This document shows, piece after piece, positions 1 through 13,600 of a stretch of 64,000 nucleotides of DNA (positions are counted from its first letter, which is position 1; the number at the start of each line of letters is the position of its first letter). The notes under the pieces were generated by a model. The model was not told where the DNA came from and did not search any database. It was given only the letters and a program-made list of their open reading frames with translations. Position numbers and translations under genes: made by a program. The stretch comes from Chloranthus sessilifolius (taxonomy: Eukaryota > Streptophyta > Magnoliopsida > Chloranthales > Chloranthaceae). The stretch covers positions 147,106,060 to 147,170,059 of the forward strand of contig CM037586.1 in the NCBI GenBank assembly GCA_021018995.1, read 5' to 3'.

Positions 1-52
1 CTCTCTCTAAATATATACATATTTATGGAAGAAGGAAACATACTCAATCACC

Positions 53-655
53 AATGGAGCATGCAAAATAGGTACACACCAAGATCACATGGAGCACCAC
101 ATGGCACCAAAAACACTATTTTAGTGCCATGTGGAAATGCAACAGGTTGTATAGTTCAATTTAAATAAAATAAAATAAAACTAAATTTTATAATTAAAAG
201 TCAAATTTTGATTGTGATTCAATCATTCAACAATCTAGATTTTAAGCCTAAAAAAAAAAATGATGAAGAGATTTTTTTTAAATAATCTAAATCTAAATAA
301 TGCTACCTTGCTCCACGTGGCAACCAAAACATGTTTCGTGTGCCATGTGGAGCTTGGATTAGGTTAAGGCACTCCATTTCCACGTGGCACACAACATATT
401 TTAAGTGCCACTATGGAGCAAGGTAGCATTCTTAATATCATTTAAAAGAAGAAATCAAAGCATCTCTACCTATTTTTTGAGGCTTGAAATTTGGAACGTT
501 GAATCACAGTAAAAATTTGACTTCCAATTGTGAAACTTTTTCAAAATTGATCTATACATCTGTTGGAGCTCCTCCACATGGAACCAAAACATTGTTTTGC
601 GAGCTGCATGGAGCTCCATATGAGCTTGGTGTACCTATCTTGCATACTCCATTAC
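53..655. mobile_element. Foldback element built from four hairpin modules
   Basis: The ends form an imperfect inverted repeat of about 40 bp: ATGGAGCATGCAAAATAGGT near 54 pairs with the complement of the segment ending near 652. Inside are four modules of 37-40 bp at 97-134, 313-350, 380-416 and 574-611. Each starts CCAC(A/G)TGG and ends with a near-complementary (C)CATGTGG-like arm around an A/T-rich loop with CCAAAAC or a similar core. No transposase and no clear target duplication are seen. A non-autonomous DNA element is the likeliest reading. Confidence 0.55.
299..430. mobile_element. Nested MITE with perfect 17-bp terminal inverted repeats
   Basis: AATGCTACCTTGCTCCA at 299 is the exact complement of TGGAGCAAGGTAGCATT ending at 430. 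Two of the four hairpin modules of the surrounding element lie inside. The 132-bp length and lack of coding capacity fit a MITE; the superfamily is unresolved. Confidence 0.6.
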
Positions 656-673
656 AGTACTCTCTCTCACACT

Positions 674-696
674 TTATATATATATATATATATATA
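674..696. repeat. (TA)n microsatellite
   Basis: A short uninterrupted TA run just right of the foldback element. From here to about 1260 I see only A/T-rich non-coding sequence. Confidence 0.8.
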
Positions 697-1265
697 AGAG
701 AATTGATCCTACTTAATTTGAGCTGCTAGAGTAGGGAATACTAACAAATAAATATTACATTTAAATCATAAAATATAGTCCAGCAAACAAAACATAAATC
801 CCTCCTTAGCAATGAAACAACCCATACAAACCATCAAGTCTAACCATTCTTCTATGCAGTGTGAAATGCTCCTACAGATTCATATATATCATATATTGTA
901 ATTAAGTGTACACTATATGGTCACTTGAATAGTGAGCCATGAAAATTTTATCGCAAACTTGGCAATTAATCAACTGCCCCAGCAAGAACATTGAGAAAGT
1001 AGTTTATTTTTAACACATTTCACTTGGCCTAGAATACCATATGCGACAAATTACATTGAGATTGGATGTATTGCTCATATACAAAGGGATTAAGACAGTC
1101 ATTACAGAATATGTCAGCAAATAAACTTCAAAATGTTAGGCCACATTATCATTCTGCTTGATTCCAAGCAAAGCCCACAGGTATCTTCCCCTTACAATTT
1201 GGTATGACCTAAAGAAGTAGCACAAGGTTATGGAGATGGCAGTTTTGGTAATGAGGATGATGAAA

Positions 1266-1580
1266 GAAGTAAATTTGGTCCGGTAAAATTTTTAATAGTC
1301 AAAGATGGGGACTGGTTTCAGGTGTGTATAGTGAAGCTAAACATGTTGAAAGCTAAAAAGGTAAAATAATGGAAAATGCGTACTTCTATTTGGTTGAATA
1401 ACAGAATGAAGATGATAGTGATGGCGATGATGACAGTAACAAAAGAAGTAAATGGAGTGTGGTGCCATTTTCAATATTGAAGGATCGACTGGTTCCAGGC
1501 GTATAGTGAAGCCGCACAAACTGATAGATGTGAATTAGGAAGATGAAATTTTCTTTATTTAGTTGAATAACATAAAAGGC
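1266..1580. repeat. Diverged tandem duplication, unit about 180 bp
   Basis: The first unit (from GAAGTAAAT near 1266, through GACTGGTTTCAGG and TATAGTGAAGC, to TTGGTTGAATAACA near 1400) returns from 1447 as GAAGTAAATGG, GACTGGTTCCAGG, TATAGTGAAGC and TTAGTTGAATAACA. The copies differ by substitutions and small indels, so the duplication is old. No coding content recognised. Confidence 0.55.
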
Positions 1581-1924
1581 TAAAAGTTTGGAAAATATTG
1601 ATACTTTCGATGGCAGGGTGAGGTGGGAAATAACAAAGATATGTTACAAATAAAAAATCCATGGTGAGTTGGTTAAAATGAAACAACAGTACGAGGCACT
1701 TGCACAGATTGCAAGTAGTAGAAGAAACGACTGCAATTTTATAACCGTAAGAAGGGGCAGTGAGTAGTGGGGACTAAATTGTTGACTATTTTAGGAGCCT
1801 ATAGCACCTACGGTAGTGCAACCATCGATATTGGATTTTTTTTGTCACATTCCTGATGAGATTTGCAGTTCCACAAACTTTGGGAAATTGATATAGATGT
1901 TTTCGACAGTAAGAAGGAAATTGG

Positions 1925-2745
1925 TTAGGGCCAGGCTGAATATTAGTATCTAGCATTTACTATCTGCTGGTAGACTGGTAGTTGTAACTGTGCCTCATGA
2001 CAAACATAAAGAGAAAACATCTTTTCGTTACTTACGTACTCTATAAACTCTTTTGTGAAAAAAATGTTTAAGATTCATGAAATAGGGGTAGAAGTTTTGT
2101 ACCGAAAGCAACCGAAAAATTGGTTCATCGAATCGACCAAAATATGGTACCAAACTGATCAAAAATCAAATTAACCGAAACCGACTCCAAATTGGTTCAG
2201 TTTCAATTTTGGGTTGCCGGAACTGAAACCGACCAGAACTGACCGAAAACCGACCGGACCCTCCACCAACCTAAATGACCCAACCTGAAGGCTCCAACGG
2301 AATACAAATGTAACCGCTGTAGTTCCAATAGCTACATTCGTAGTTACTGTGCCTTTTTGCCCTTTTTTCTCTATTTATAGTCGTTGGGCCTTGCTAGACA
2401 CAGGATTGGGCTGAGTACTACTAGGCTCGGGTTAGGGTCCGGCTGAAAATTAGTATCTACTATCTAGTATCTACTATCTATAGGTAAACTAGTAGCTGTA
2501 ATGGTACCTCAAAACAAAAAGTCTTAAAAGAGAAATGTCTCAGTACTTGACGCACTATGTAAACTCAATTGAGGCAAAATCTTGAAGATGTAGTGGAAGT
2601 AGGGGTAAAAGTTGTGTTGAAAATGGAAATCAAATGAACAGGTCAACCAAACCAACCAAAAACTGATATCGAACTGACCCAATACTGATTTAACCGACAC
2701 CGATTCTGAACCGAATTGGTTTCAGTCTTGGGTGGCCGAAACCGG
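1925..2745. repeat. Diverged tandem duplication, unit about 510 bp
   Basis: Segment 1925-2230 (GTTAGGGCCAGGCTGAATAT, then AGTATCTA, then an ACCGAAACCGAC-rich part) recurs at about 2432-2745 (GTTAGGGTCCGGCTGAAAAT, same order). Both copies pass through an AGTAGGGGTA/ATAGGGGTA motif and a stretch of ACCGAA/GGTTCAG words. This explains why the ACCGAA-rich element below has two left-end-like motifs. Confidence 0.6.
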
Positions 2746-3179
2746 TTGGGTAGGATGCGGAAACTGACACAAAGCTTGCCCAAAACCGACCCAGACCGAG
2801 TAGAGTTTCTTTAAAGGAAAGTACGGTTGAATCTCTAGTTTGTTTAAGAGATTGACTTATTGCGATCATGGCCAATGCAGAGTCGAAGGAGAATACCCTG
2901 ATTTAAAAAGCTTTGAAGATATCCTAGGAAATTTTGATGAAGAGGTAGCTAACTAGATTGTTAATTTTTGCATTTTTATATTTTTCTTATTTTGTGTAAT
3001 ACAATTTTTTCTTTCAATCAATGAAAAATTTAGCTTTTTTCTATAATTTTATTTTACCATTTTTATGAAAAATTGAACCAAAACCGAAACGTACCAAAAA
3101 ATCTGGTTCATTTTCAATATTTTGAAATTAATTGGAACCGATTTGTTTCGGTCAGGTTAACCAAACCTCCACCCCTATT
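2083..3179. mobile_element. ACCGAA-rich non-autonomous DNA element, hAT-like ends
   Basis: TAGGGGTAGAAG at 2083 faces CCTCCACCCCTA ending near 3178, giving inverted ends. The interior is unusually rich in ACCGAAACCGA and its complement. An inner second left end near 2608 comes from the tandem duplication. I could not find a convincing target duplication, so the exact limits are uncertain. No transposase. Confidence 0.4.
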
Positions 3180-3274
3180 GGATCTTGTATTTGCATGTGA
3201 GGTAGATCTTTACCTATTCTATAATTCTGATTAGAACTATATTAATATTTTAAAAAATACATTATAGTCTATAT

Positions 3275-5457
3275 AACAACACCAAAGGTAGAATCAATGA
3301 ATGACACAAAGTAATAAAACACAGAGCCAAAGGTAACTGGAGAAGTTCCCCACACATCTGAATGAACAATCTCAAATGGTATATCATTCTATTTCCACTA
3401 GGAGAATATGGAGCTCTTGTATGTTTTGTCATCTCACCAACTTCACATTTGAAGGGAATCAACATCCTTGAATTTTTGTGGGAATATCATCCTCAACCTT
3501 TGTAAGACAACATGACCACTCCGTGCATGCCATAACTCAACCCCCTCAACAGGAGTAGCAACAACAGCTATAGGCTTTTGAATACTCTAATTTGCGCTGG
3601 CCTGTGAGCCTTCAAAAATATATAGGCTTCTGAATACTCTAATCTGCACTACCTTGTGAGCCTTAAAAAATATATAGGCTTCTACTCTCCCGACCATAGT
3701 AACAAATTTCTTCGAAATTCTCCAAAATTTCTTTGAAATTTACCAAAACAGGGGTCGGGTGAAACTTTCGGCGAAATTTCGATGATTTCTTCGAAATCGC
3801 TGAAAATTCATTAATTTCGCCAAAATTTCACCGAAATTAATAAAACTTTTCTAATTTTTATCATTTTTAAATAATAAATAAAATTTTTATGAAGTTTAAA
3901 TATATTTTATATTTAATATTTTTTGTACTCCTCGAAATCTTCCTGGAATTTTTCAAATTATTCTCGAAATTTATACGAAATGACCCCCTACCAAAATGTT
4001 GCCGAAAACGAAATTTTTCACTATGCTCCCAACCATAACCAATCACCTTCCATGTTGACAAATCCTGAAAAATACAATGGGAAGGAAAAAAGGTGACACT
4101 GCAATTTAGAGATTTTGTAAGACTACTAACATAAAAAAGATTGATAGGCATTTTGGGAACATATAAAGATGAAGGTAAGGAAAGAGAACCGACATGAATA
4201 GTCCCTTTACCACCAATAGGGACTGAAGATCCATCAGCAACCCGAATGTTACATTGGCTAGGCATAGGTGATAAGTATTGGAAAATTGAGGATGAACCTG
4301 TCATATGATCCGTGGCCCCAAAGTCAACAGTCCACAGGGTACATGAGAATTGGAGACATGGACGGCTTGAGAAACATCTGTTTCTGCCCCAAGAATACTG
4401 TATATGTCTCTTAACTCTATCATGGAACATCTACCACCAATCACCACTCCAGAATCTTCCATCTCAATGAGACAGTGCTGTCTACACAACACTGCAGCAA
4501 TACTGCAACCCAAGATACTGTCACAAATCTGCTGTCTACACAGCACTTACTGCAAAAGTGACTGTATACATAGTACCTTTCACACCACAGATACAAACCA
4601 GGTCCCCCAAATTTCTCAAAACAGGTCTGTACACATTCAACGTCATAACAGCATTCTTGGGGTCATACAACGCATTTGACGTCATATAAGAATATCCCAA
4701 ACATACTATTAAACTCAAATCCATGAGGAAAAGTCATCATATCTTTCTCAAAACACATTCGCTTTCAATGCATGGGAACGTAAAACCGAACCAGAACATA
4801 TAGACTTTCCTCTCAGATTCAGTGGCACGGACTCCAGGGACACCAAAAAAAGTAAATGGCTAAAAAAAGTGTAACAAAAAAATCAACAAATCTCACGCTA
4901 AATGGCTTCAAAAAGAAAATCTGACCTCATATTCTTGTTCAGCTGGGGATTCCGGTTCAGAAGTGTCCCATCTCGAGAGCTAACAGTGCCCTGATGCCCC
5001 GAAATTGTGAAAAACCGAGATGAAGGCTTCTTGTATAGAGTCAGTCAAATCTCCAAATCCAGCCACCAAATCAACTCGATCCTGGAATTAAAGATGAAGG
5101 TGAAGTCGAGCCGATCACAACCATGTCATTTGTTCTTCGATCTGACGGCAAACATGAGCCGTGCTGATGTCAGTATAACATCAGCAAGCGTTAGGTGGCG
5201 GCTGTTGTTAGAAAATTTCTTTTCGGATCCTCTCTCTGATACCAAGTTAGATTTATGGTAAGGTTATTAGGGTTAGGTTTGGTGAGGAAGAAGAAGATAG
5301 GGAGAAATTAGGGTTGAGTCACAGATCCTCATGCCCACATATCATTGATATTTATATGATTTACAAATTGTTACTGATACCCACATACACACACACACAC
5401 CCACACTTACATATAGTAACACACACACCAAGACATAGTACTAAGGACACACCAACA
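3275..5457 (-). mobile_element. Ty1/copia fossil, 5' part (LTR, primer site, gag, protease, integrase start)
   Basis: Read on the minus strand: an LTR-like end of about 210 bp (5457 to 5247, begins TGTTGGTGTG), a primer-binding site TGGTATCAGAG at 5244-5234, a gag region, the copia protease signature with WTVDFGATDHMTG near 4300-4340, and integrase-start text (HTRAPYSPSGNR) near 3400-3450. A separate hAT-type element is inserted at 3695-4025. The copy is clearly broken, with multiple breaks, and lacks its 3' half. Age: old. Confidence 0.75.
3695..4025. mobile_element. hAT-type MITE (CATAGTGA family), inserted in the copia fossil
   Basis: Ends are CATAGTAACAAATTT and the complement of AAATTTTTCACTATG. 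The flanks give an 8-bp duplication with 7 of 8 matching: CTCCCGAC at 3687-3694 and CTCCCAAC at 4026-4033. The interior is dense in GAAATTTCG-like words. A second family member with a perfect duplication is at 43694-44439. No coding capacity. Confidence 0.8.
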
Positions 5458-5460
5458 GAT

Positions 5461-6959
5461 CCCCCTCGCTTGGCTTCCTACTTCAAGTGGAGACATGGAA
5501 AATATATAAAATCCCAAGTCAATTATGGCTTGAAGCAGTCACCTAAAGCGTGGTTCCAACGTTTTAATGGTTTCGTTTTGCACTTTGGATTCAAAGGAAT
5601 CACTCTTATCATATTGTCTTGTTCATTCATGCTCTATCGGCCACACGATCCTCTCAGTTCACGTTGACGATATTAACCTTATTGGAGATGATCAAACCTT
5701 CATTAGTCGCGTGAAATGCGAGTGGGGTCGCACCTTTGAAGTAAAAGACTTGGGAACTTAAAGTATTTCCTTGGGCTGGAGGTTGTTAAGTCTCGAAAAG
5801 AAATATACCTCTCCCAAAGAAAATATGACATTGATCTATTAAGTGACACTGGAATACTTGGATGGAAGCCAACTAGCTCTCCAATGGATCAGAAGCTCCC
5901 CTTGCATGAGAATGATGGTGATTTGCTCTTAGACACTTATGAGTACCAGCAGTTTGTGAACATCTAATTTATCCTACCCTTACGAGGCCAGACATCACAG
6001 CCGTTGCCAGTTTAATTAGTTTATGCATGTGTCTCGCACTCCTCATCTTGTTGTTGTTCATCGCATCCTTCGATATATCAAGGCTGGTCTAGTGTGCGTT
6101 ATGACTAGGTGTATCGATCTAATGGGTATATGAGTCTCTCTGCTACACCGATGCAGATTGGCAGGATCTATCACTGACCTCCATTCCACATCTAGCTACT
6201 TTGTATTCCTTGGTAACAACCTAATTGCCTGGAAAAGTAAGAAGCAATTCATGGTATCCATTCCAGTGCGGAAGCCAAGTATAGGGCTTTTGCTCACGGC
6301 ACATGCAAAAATTTGTAGTTGCGCTCTTTTATCCAAGCTTGGATTTCCTATTAGTGACTCCATGCTGCTTCATTGTGATAATGAAGCAACAGGGAAGATT
6401 GCTTCAGACTCGATACTACATGAACGGATAAAGCATATTGAAGTTGGCATTCACTTTGTCGAGAAAAGGTTTCAAATGTATTCCTAGAGCTCATTGATGA
6501 ATATTCCTCGTAGCAACTTGCCGACATATTAACTAACGTCCTTGGACTCGATACTTTTCATGATGTTATGATCAAGGTGGGCATGTTGAATGTTCATGCT
6601 CCAACTTAAGGGGGAGTGTTAGTGATGTAGAGAAATGTTGGTAATGTACAATATATTATTAGTATGTGTGTGGTATATGTAATATCTTTTGAGTGCATAC
6701 GTAGAAAACTTTTTCTAGTAATATACATGCTAGTCAGAACCTCTCCCTTACTAAGCCTTTTCATTTCTTTTTTCTTCTAATGTTCTTCACTCTTCTACTT
6801 CTCTAAACCTATAACCACTACCCTAACCCTAATGCCACCTCTCTAATCCACTTAAACACTTGATATCTAAACCCTAAACGACTTCTCTTTCAGCCTTCCT
6901 AAAGAATACCTTGTTACAACTTCCGATCTTCTATTTTTAAACATGAACTAGATCTAACA
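5461..6959 (+). mobile_element. Ty1/copia fossil, 3' part (RT, RNase H, polypurine tract, LTR)
   Basis: Reverse transcriptase text is recognisable (YGLKQSPKAWFQRF near 5530; VHVDDINLIGDD near 5660; KDLGT near 5750), then the copia RNase H region (CDNEATGKIASD near 6380; ERIKHIEVGIHFV near 6430). A polypurine tract AAGGGGGAG at 6608-6616 leads into an LTR at 6617-6959 with TGTTA..TAACA ends. The copy is broken at several places and lacks its 5' half. It abuts the minus-strand copia fossil. Confidence 0.8.
6617..6959 (+). repeat. 3' LTR of the copia fossil
   Basis: 343 bp starting TGTTAGTGATG directly after the polypurine tract and ending CTAGATCTAACA, so the terminal 5 bp are inverted repeats as in copia LTRs. 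Confidence 0.75.
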
Positions 6960-7792
6960 ATAAAGAACGGTAATAAAAACCTAATCATAATATTGAATTG
7001 CCGTTCTTTAAGCATCAATCACTTTCACTGCACACAGCCACGTGTGTGTTGCATAGTATTCACAACAAAATGCATACTTATTGCATATTAGTGATTCCAT
7101 AGAAAATTATAGCCTAGCCAATATCTAGAAAGTCGAGAATATTCTACGGCAATGGCTTCCACTTTTCATACAAGAATGTCATTTTAAAATTGTTCAAGTA
7201 AAATGACACTCATAGATCATCTGCAAAAATGTTTGCATCTCGATGAACAATTACCACGCAGTTTAGCACGACAATGATATCTTGTGCAATCAGGGTCACA
7301 TGTTTTTGTGACATTTGTGTGCTAGACCTAACAATAAGTTTGGGAAAAAAAATCCTAATGATAATTCATGTATGTTATGGAACAAGATTATAATAAATTC
7401 CTTAGATACAGGTTGGTGCTCCATGAAATGCTTCAGCCAGCAATAATTTTGTGCTGAACTCGTGTCTATGAAACACTGTAGTCAGATCAACAAACACCCT
7501 CAATATGGATGGCACTTTTATGATTATTCTGGAACAAACAGATACAAATCCAATACTAATTTCTGACTTCTAAGCATTTCCTGAGGTAACATCTGCTGAA
7601 TGAACTGAATTGATAACATGATTCGATAAGTAGAGAATCAACTATAAATAAGGATGGGTGGGATTCATACTAACTTGCCGCCACATCAATCATCCAAAGG
7701 CATCAATTGAAAGCAAAGTGACATAAATAAGCAGGATAGAATGGAAATACTTGAATTTCAGCTATAAGCTCAAAAAGACGGAGTTATACGTA
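6960..7792. other. Intergenic / 3' flank of the host gene
   Basis: A/T-rich sequence with no supported gene. Its right part must hold the 3' UTR and polyadenylation site of the minus-strand gene ending at 7793; I see no strong AATAAA on that strand in the first 250 bases, so the mRNA end is not placed. Confidence 0.5.
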
Positions 7793-10613
7793 CTATCTTC
7801 TAGAGGCTAACCCAGACCGCACGGCCCTGGAATAATGGACACAAAAATTCAAACAAACAAATTTTATTCAATTTCAGATTTGTAACATTACAGTCTGCAA
7901 ACATAAAAAATAGTAAGCTGCAGATGTAGTACCTTCCCTGCTGTTTCGCTCCAGAATTTATGGCATGTCTGCCATTAGTGCTTGATCCTTTGTTTTGAGA
8001 TGCAACCAAGCCTGATCCATCACGATTTGTTCCATTTCCAAAAGTCTCATGTAAAGGTGAATGGCCAGCCTTCAATTCGCTAGAGAAACCATTCAGCTCC
8101 TGATCTTTTGATTTGCTTAAAATATTTACATTCGAGAGACCTTGAACAATGTTAAAACAGACACCATTTAAATGCTGATTCTTCGTTGCTGAAAGATGCA
8201 AAGACTTGTCATGCGCATCTGAAGGAGCAGTAACAGCAGCTTCTGGGTAAATAGTCTTCACAGATTTGGTATCGATAGATACAACCCTTTTCAGACGATG
8301 AGCCTGAGCCATAGGAGTAACGGCAACAGAGGGAAACAATGAAGAGTAGGGAGCAGAAGCAGCAGCTGCAGCAGCAACTTTTGCTACTGCAGTGGTTGCT
8401 GATATGATTTCTTGTGCACCATCACGAAGATGAATAAAGTCTCCTTCAATCACAAATAACTGGAATTGCAAAGAAAGATACTCAGAGAATAAAATAGAAT
8501 TTATATCATTAAAATGTCTAAACTTGATCATACAAGAATCTTACTTCGGGGTGACCAGCGACAAAGTCGTCAAGCTTTCCATATTGTTTCCTGTAATCAT
8601 GCCAGTGAAGGGGTGCAAGCATTTTACCAAGTCTATTTGGTAGCTGCAATACAAATTTTATCAACCAGATTAATTTCCAGAAATAACTTAATAGCTAACA
8701 AAAGCAGCATAGGTCTATGGTATGAAGTACGAACATTTACAGACTTCACTTACAGTTGTGCTAATTCTAATTCGACCCCCAGATCCAGCCGGGATTGCAC
8801 GAACAATGCAAGCCAACAATGCTCTTTCATCTAGAAGAGTGACTTCCAGAGACTTTCCCACTGTCAGTGAACTTGATGAGCGTCCAGCTGGGACAGTTAC
8901 CTCAGGTAGAATCACACCATCAGTAGTGTGTACTGGAGCTTCAGAGGAATTTAAAGGATGGCTTGGAATAGCAGATAGTGACACACTAGTGGATGACAAT
9001 GGTCGTTCCGTTATCAAACCCTGTTCCTCTCGTGATTTATTATTAATTGCAACCACCATTTTCTCGTCATGTCCCTGCATAAATTTAGGATTAGCTAAAA
9101 ATTTTCCTCATACTTATCAGCTGGTTTCAGGACCTTTATTTGCCAAGCTGACCTGATATTATCAAACATTTGAGACAAGAAGACGCTTCACAATTCAAGT
9201 AGAGATAAGTTGAGAATCTCCACCATTAACAACGAACCTGAGGCTCAATCTTCTGCTCAGTCAGATCCAATCTTTGTGTCACATGAAAGTGGGATGAACT
9301 CTCTTGTAAGTTATGTTCTAATTGTTGTGATACCAAGTATTGCTGTTCATTTGATTCAAGTACCTGACAGATCCGTAAAAAGGTCACATGACTTTGTCTA
9401 GAAAAAGGGTAATGGAAATGTAGCAACAATTGAGTTATAAAAAATAATATTCACTTAGAACCTGTGGTTCCTCATTGGATGGGATGATTACAGGACCAGA
9501 GCCCTGCTTTGTGCTGATGTGAGACTCCAGATAGTCTGAATGGAGAACTTGTCCATGCGCTGAAAGCCCATACTCGTATTGAGCATCTGAACTCAGGAGA
9601 TTCTCATCGGTTTGGGATGGTTGATACTGGCCCTGACTTGGGATATGAGTATTCTCAGATGCCACCTAAAAGAGAAATGGATTGTCCTATAAAAAACCAG
9701 ACTCTACTTCACCAAAAAAGTTCTCTATTGGAGATTTTTCAATCCATAATTACCTGTGGATTCTGCCAATGTTGGTGGGATGATATTGCAGGAACTGGCT
9801 GAAAATGTCCTACATGAGATTGAGGAATATTCGAATTTGTTGGTGGCACAGAGTGTGGAACACCTTGTTGATGCATAACAAAAGGATGCACTGCAGGCAC
9901 TTGTCCAGGTGGAAGGAAGGCACCTATCCCGAGGATGGAAGATGGAACAGGGATTCCAGCAACATGATCGGCCTAAAAATCAAAAAAAAAAATGCAGCTC
10001 TGTAGTATGACAGCATCATCTTTAAGAAAATAAAACATAGAAGATGATACATCGAGTTTAAGTTGCCATTAGTTTTATCAGAATGAATATCATGAAACTT
10101 CAAACAATTGAGTCATGACAAGAAAAATTGAAACTTGCTATTAAAAGAGCAAGCAATTTTCAATTATTTTTCATAGGTCAAAAACACTGTCATTCAATAA
10201 CAACAATAGTCAGCAAACCAAAAAAACAGGCGCCAAATATGCAAATAAAGTAACTATACCAATCAATCCACAATCACAAATTTAAGAATAATAACACAAT
10301 TACAAGCGGAAAAAAAAAATGCGCCAAATATGCAAATAAGGTAACTGTACCAATCAATCCACAATCACAAATTTAAGAATAATAACGCAATTACAAGGAC
10401 AAAGCTTCATATCCAAATATATAGTACCATTTAGAGAATGTAAATTTAAGTTCAACAGTACAACTTAGCTATAATCAAGTCACAGTCATTATGGATGCGA
10501 ACATGGGTCAGGTAACTCAGGTCAGCCCAAACTCAACACAATTGGAACTAAACCTGGGTCCAGGGGTAGGACCCAACAGGTCAGAACTTTGATCTGTAGC
10601 CACACCAACCACA

Positions 10614-10696
<83 letters not shown>

Positions 10697-13600
10697 GGGG
10701 GGGGGGGGGGGGTTTGGATTCCATGGTCCCTAATTTTGAACCAAAATAAAGTAAGTTCAGATATTTACTTCAAAACCTGCCAAACAATTTAGCAGCTCTG
10801 TGTCCAAAATTTTAATGAAAACATACTCACCGCAGGAAGCCTTATTATACCAATATTCTTTTGGGGGATATCTTAAGAAATTGGGCTGAAGTTGCCCATT
10901 CTAGAATGACTGAGGATAAATTTTTGATCAGCTGGAGGGCTCCACCATCCAATTTCGGGAAGCTGAACTTTGACAGATGCCCTCTTGGTAATCTGGGCCT
11001 TGCAGGAGGGGTTGTGGAGACACCCAGTAGCAGTCATCAAGGAATCTTCTTCAGACGCATTCGGGGCTTGTGACTTCACAGATTGGACTTCAAGCTGCAT
11101 TAGTTGGCATTTGAATTGGATGGTGAAGGAGACTCCAAGTGAGTTATAACTTGAATTCAGGGATAATGGAAAGTTCAATGGAAATTGGATTGTTGGGATT
11201 ACTGGATGCTATGGGTAACTGACGGACCTGCTTGAAGGAACTTTGTTGCTTCTCAATTCTTGAGTGCCAAACAATCGGCTGATAAATTGGCTGCAGAGGG
11301 TGCCTCTCAAGGAAGTTGGCTGCAGAGGGTGCCTCTCAAGGAAGTTCACAACTTCACATATCTCTCATAATCTTGTGCACTTTCCTTTTTGATTTCCTCT
11401 TTGGTTTTCAGGTCATGCACCTTGCTAAGCTTCCATATGGCCTTTTGCATTTTTAGTAATACACATGGGCCACTTCTTCAGTGGTAAAAGGGCTCTTAAC
11501 CTCATATACGTACTCTATTAATATTACAATTATTCCCTCATTAATGAGGCCTAATACTAAAAGTAAGATACAATGTAAGACACATACATCTGACACTAAC
11601 TACACTAGTAACACTAACAACCTTCACAACTAAGTATATCATCTCAAAAATTCCTCAAATAGAAACGGTTAGCATTATTAATGCCCACAGGTTATTGGTG
11701 TTGGAGTGCGTTTCATAATATTGGCTGTGTGTGTAATAGAGTTAATAATTAATATAAAGGCTAGTGAGGACAATTGTTTCTCACTAAGGGGGCGCTTGAT
11801 TGCACGACACAGCGAAATGCATTTCAGCCCCAATACGTGTTTGGCTTGTATTGGTGTTACGCACAAAAACCCATTGTTTGATAGCACAAAAGGCCAAACG
11901 CGTAGTGCCCTGAAACACGTTCTCAAGCTGTTTGACTGCGCAGATTTGTAATAGCCCAACTTACGTATCATTTTGATTTTATATTGTACTGTAACTACTG
12001 TTAGTGTATTTGCATTTGATCCAGTATCAATCAACGATTCGAATTCCACCAAAATTATCGAGTGTTCATCATTTTCCGCGTACAACATTTTTAATGGTTA
12101 TTACTTTTCTACCGTATCCCAATTACTATTAAACAAGTCGGAAAAACAGAAAAAGTTGGAAAAGGGGAAAAGGTTGGGAAAAAAGAGGGTTTAATAGGCA
12201 CATTTCGCATTTAGAACACAAAATACACATTTTAAACTAAAATACATGTTTTCCAAAAATATGGGTATAATACAGGTTTAATATTTTGTACTAATAATAC
12301 GTGTATTAAACGCGTATTTTTCAAGAAAAGGGGCATTTTTTGTCACATGCACACACGCGACACACACACACACACACACAAAGAATTTAATTAGAATAAC
12401 AAACTAATATGCCAACACACGAGTGCACACGCAAAAAAACTGCATATTATACTACCCAACTAATTAAGCATGTAAACTATAAAATAAAAAATTGACAGTC
12501 TACTACGATACAATAACTCATACAACAAATGGATTGGATTCAATTAGCATCCAGGTCACATATAGAAAGAGGATGCATTCAGGTCACAAATAAACGAGGT
12601 GCATTCAGGTCACAAATAAATGAGGATACATCCAGGCATATGGTATATTCCTGTAGTAGGCATATGCTAAATGATACTTGTGATTTAGGGAGAGAGAACT
12701 ATGATTCTGAACAGCATATGAGAAAATCATCTTTAAAAATATTGACTGTCGGACCTACCTTGGTCACTGCATTGCTAGTTGTAACAAAAGGAAGAGGTGC
12801 ACTGTCAATGTTCCCATTCGGCACGATCCTAGAGTTATCATTTAGTACTCCATCTTCACATGTATTTATCTTGCTTTCCTTGTTTTGAACATATGGGTTT
12901 CCATCTTTTGAATTTGCATGGACCATTTGTGTATCATCGGCGTAGACCCCACTCTGCTGCCTTGCTTCTGCCAACTCTAATTGAAGTTGTTGTATGGCAT
13001 GCATATGATGCCTCTCCATGTCTGCAAACTAATATCAACACAAGAAAAAAGAAAATCAACAACCTAGAGGAAACAAACTTAACAAGTGACAACACAAGTT
13101 GCAATACTTTGCCTTAAATCATCATAATGTAATATTGATGAGAGTATCATGGTACAACTTTCATAGAAATTAACTTCACACCTCACAGATACACAAAAGA
13201 AGATCACAGAAAAATAATCACTAGCAAAGGCCATATATAGCAACCTGTCTTTGACATCCAATCCAGAATTGGTTAAACTGGTCAGTGCGTTCTCGTAACT
13301 CAGCTTGTAATGAGTGGTTGGTATTTGATTGCAAGGCATCCATTTCCTGAATACGTGCAATCCAAGCTTGCGCCTCCCGTAATTGTTCGTCCTTGTAAAG
13401 AACAGTATCTTGCACAACCCTATGCTGAAAGATGGATCACGATTAAGCATGTTAACTACTGGGCTATGCAAGCAATTTTGATATTTGAAAATTTACCATG
13501 CTAACTAATGAATGTTGAAACTACAAAACAGTTACTTAGAAAAAACCTATGCAAGCAAATCAATAAAATTTTGGAATAATGATTGGGATTTGACAACACA

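Noticed and set aside
3867-4430. A single host protein of 187 residues
   Set aside because: The frame joins copia protease text with translated hAT MITE sequence; it is a fossil, not a host gene.
8715-9156. Plus-strand open frames over the exon 12 region
   Set aside because: They are antisense shadows of host gene exons 11-12, whose minus-strand reading is conserved-looking and spliced.
11678-12088. 136-residue minus-strand open frame in intron 8
   Set aside because: Covers a MITE-like segment; no family recognised and an overlapping plus-strand frame of similar length; no splice context.
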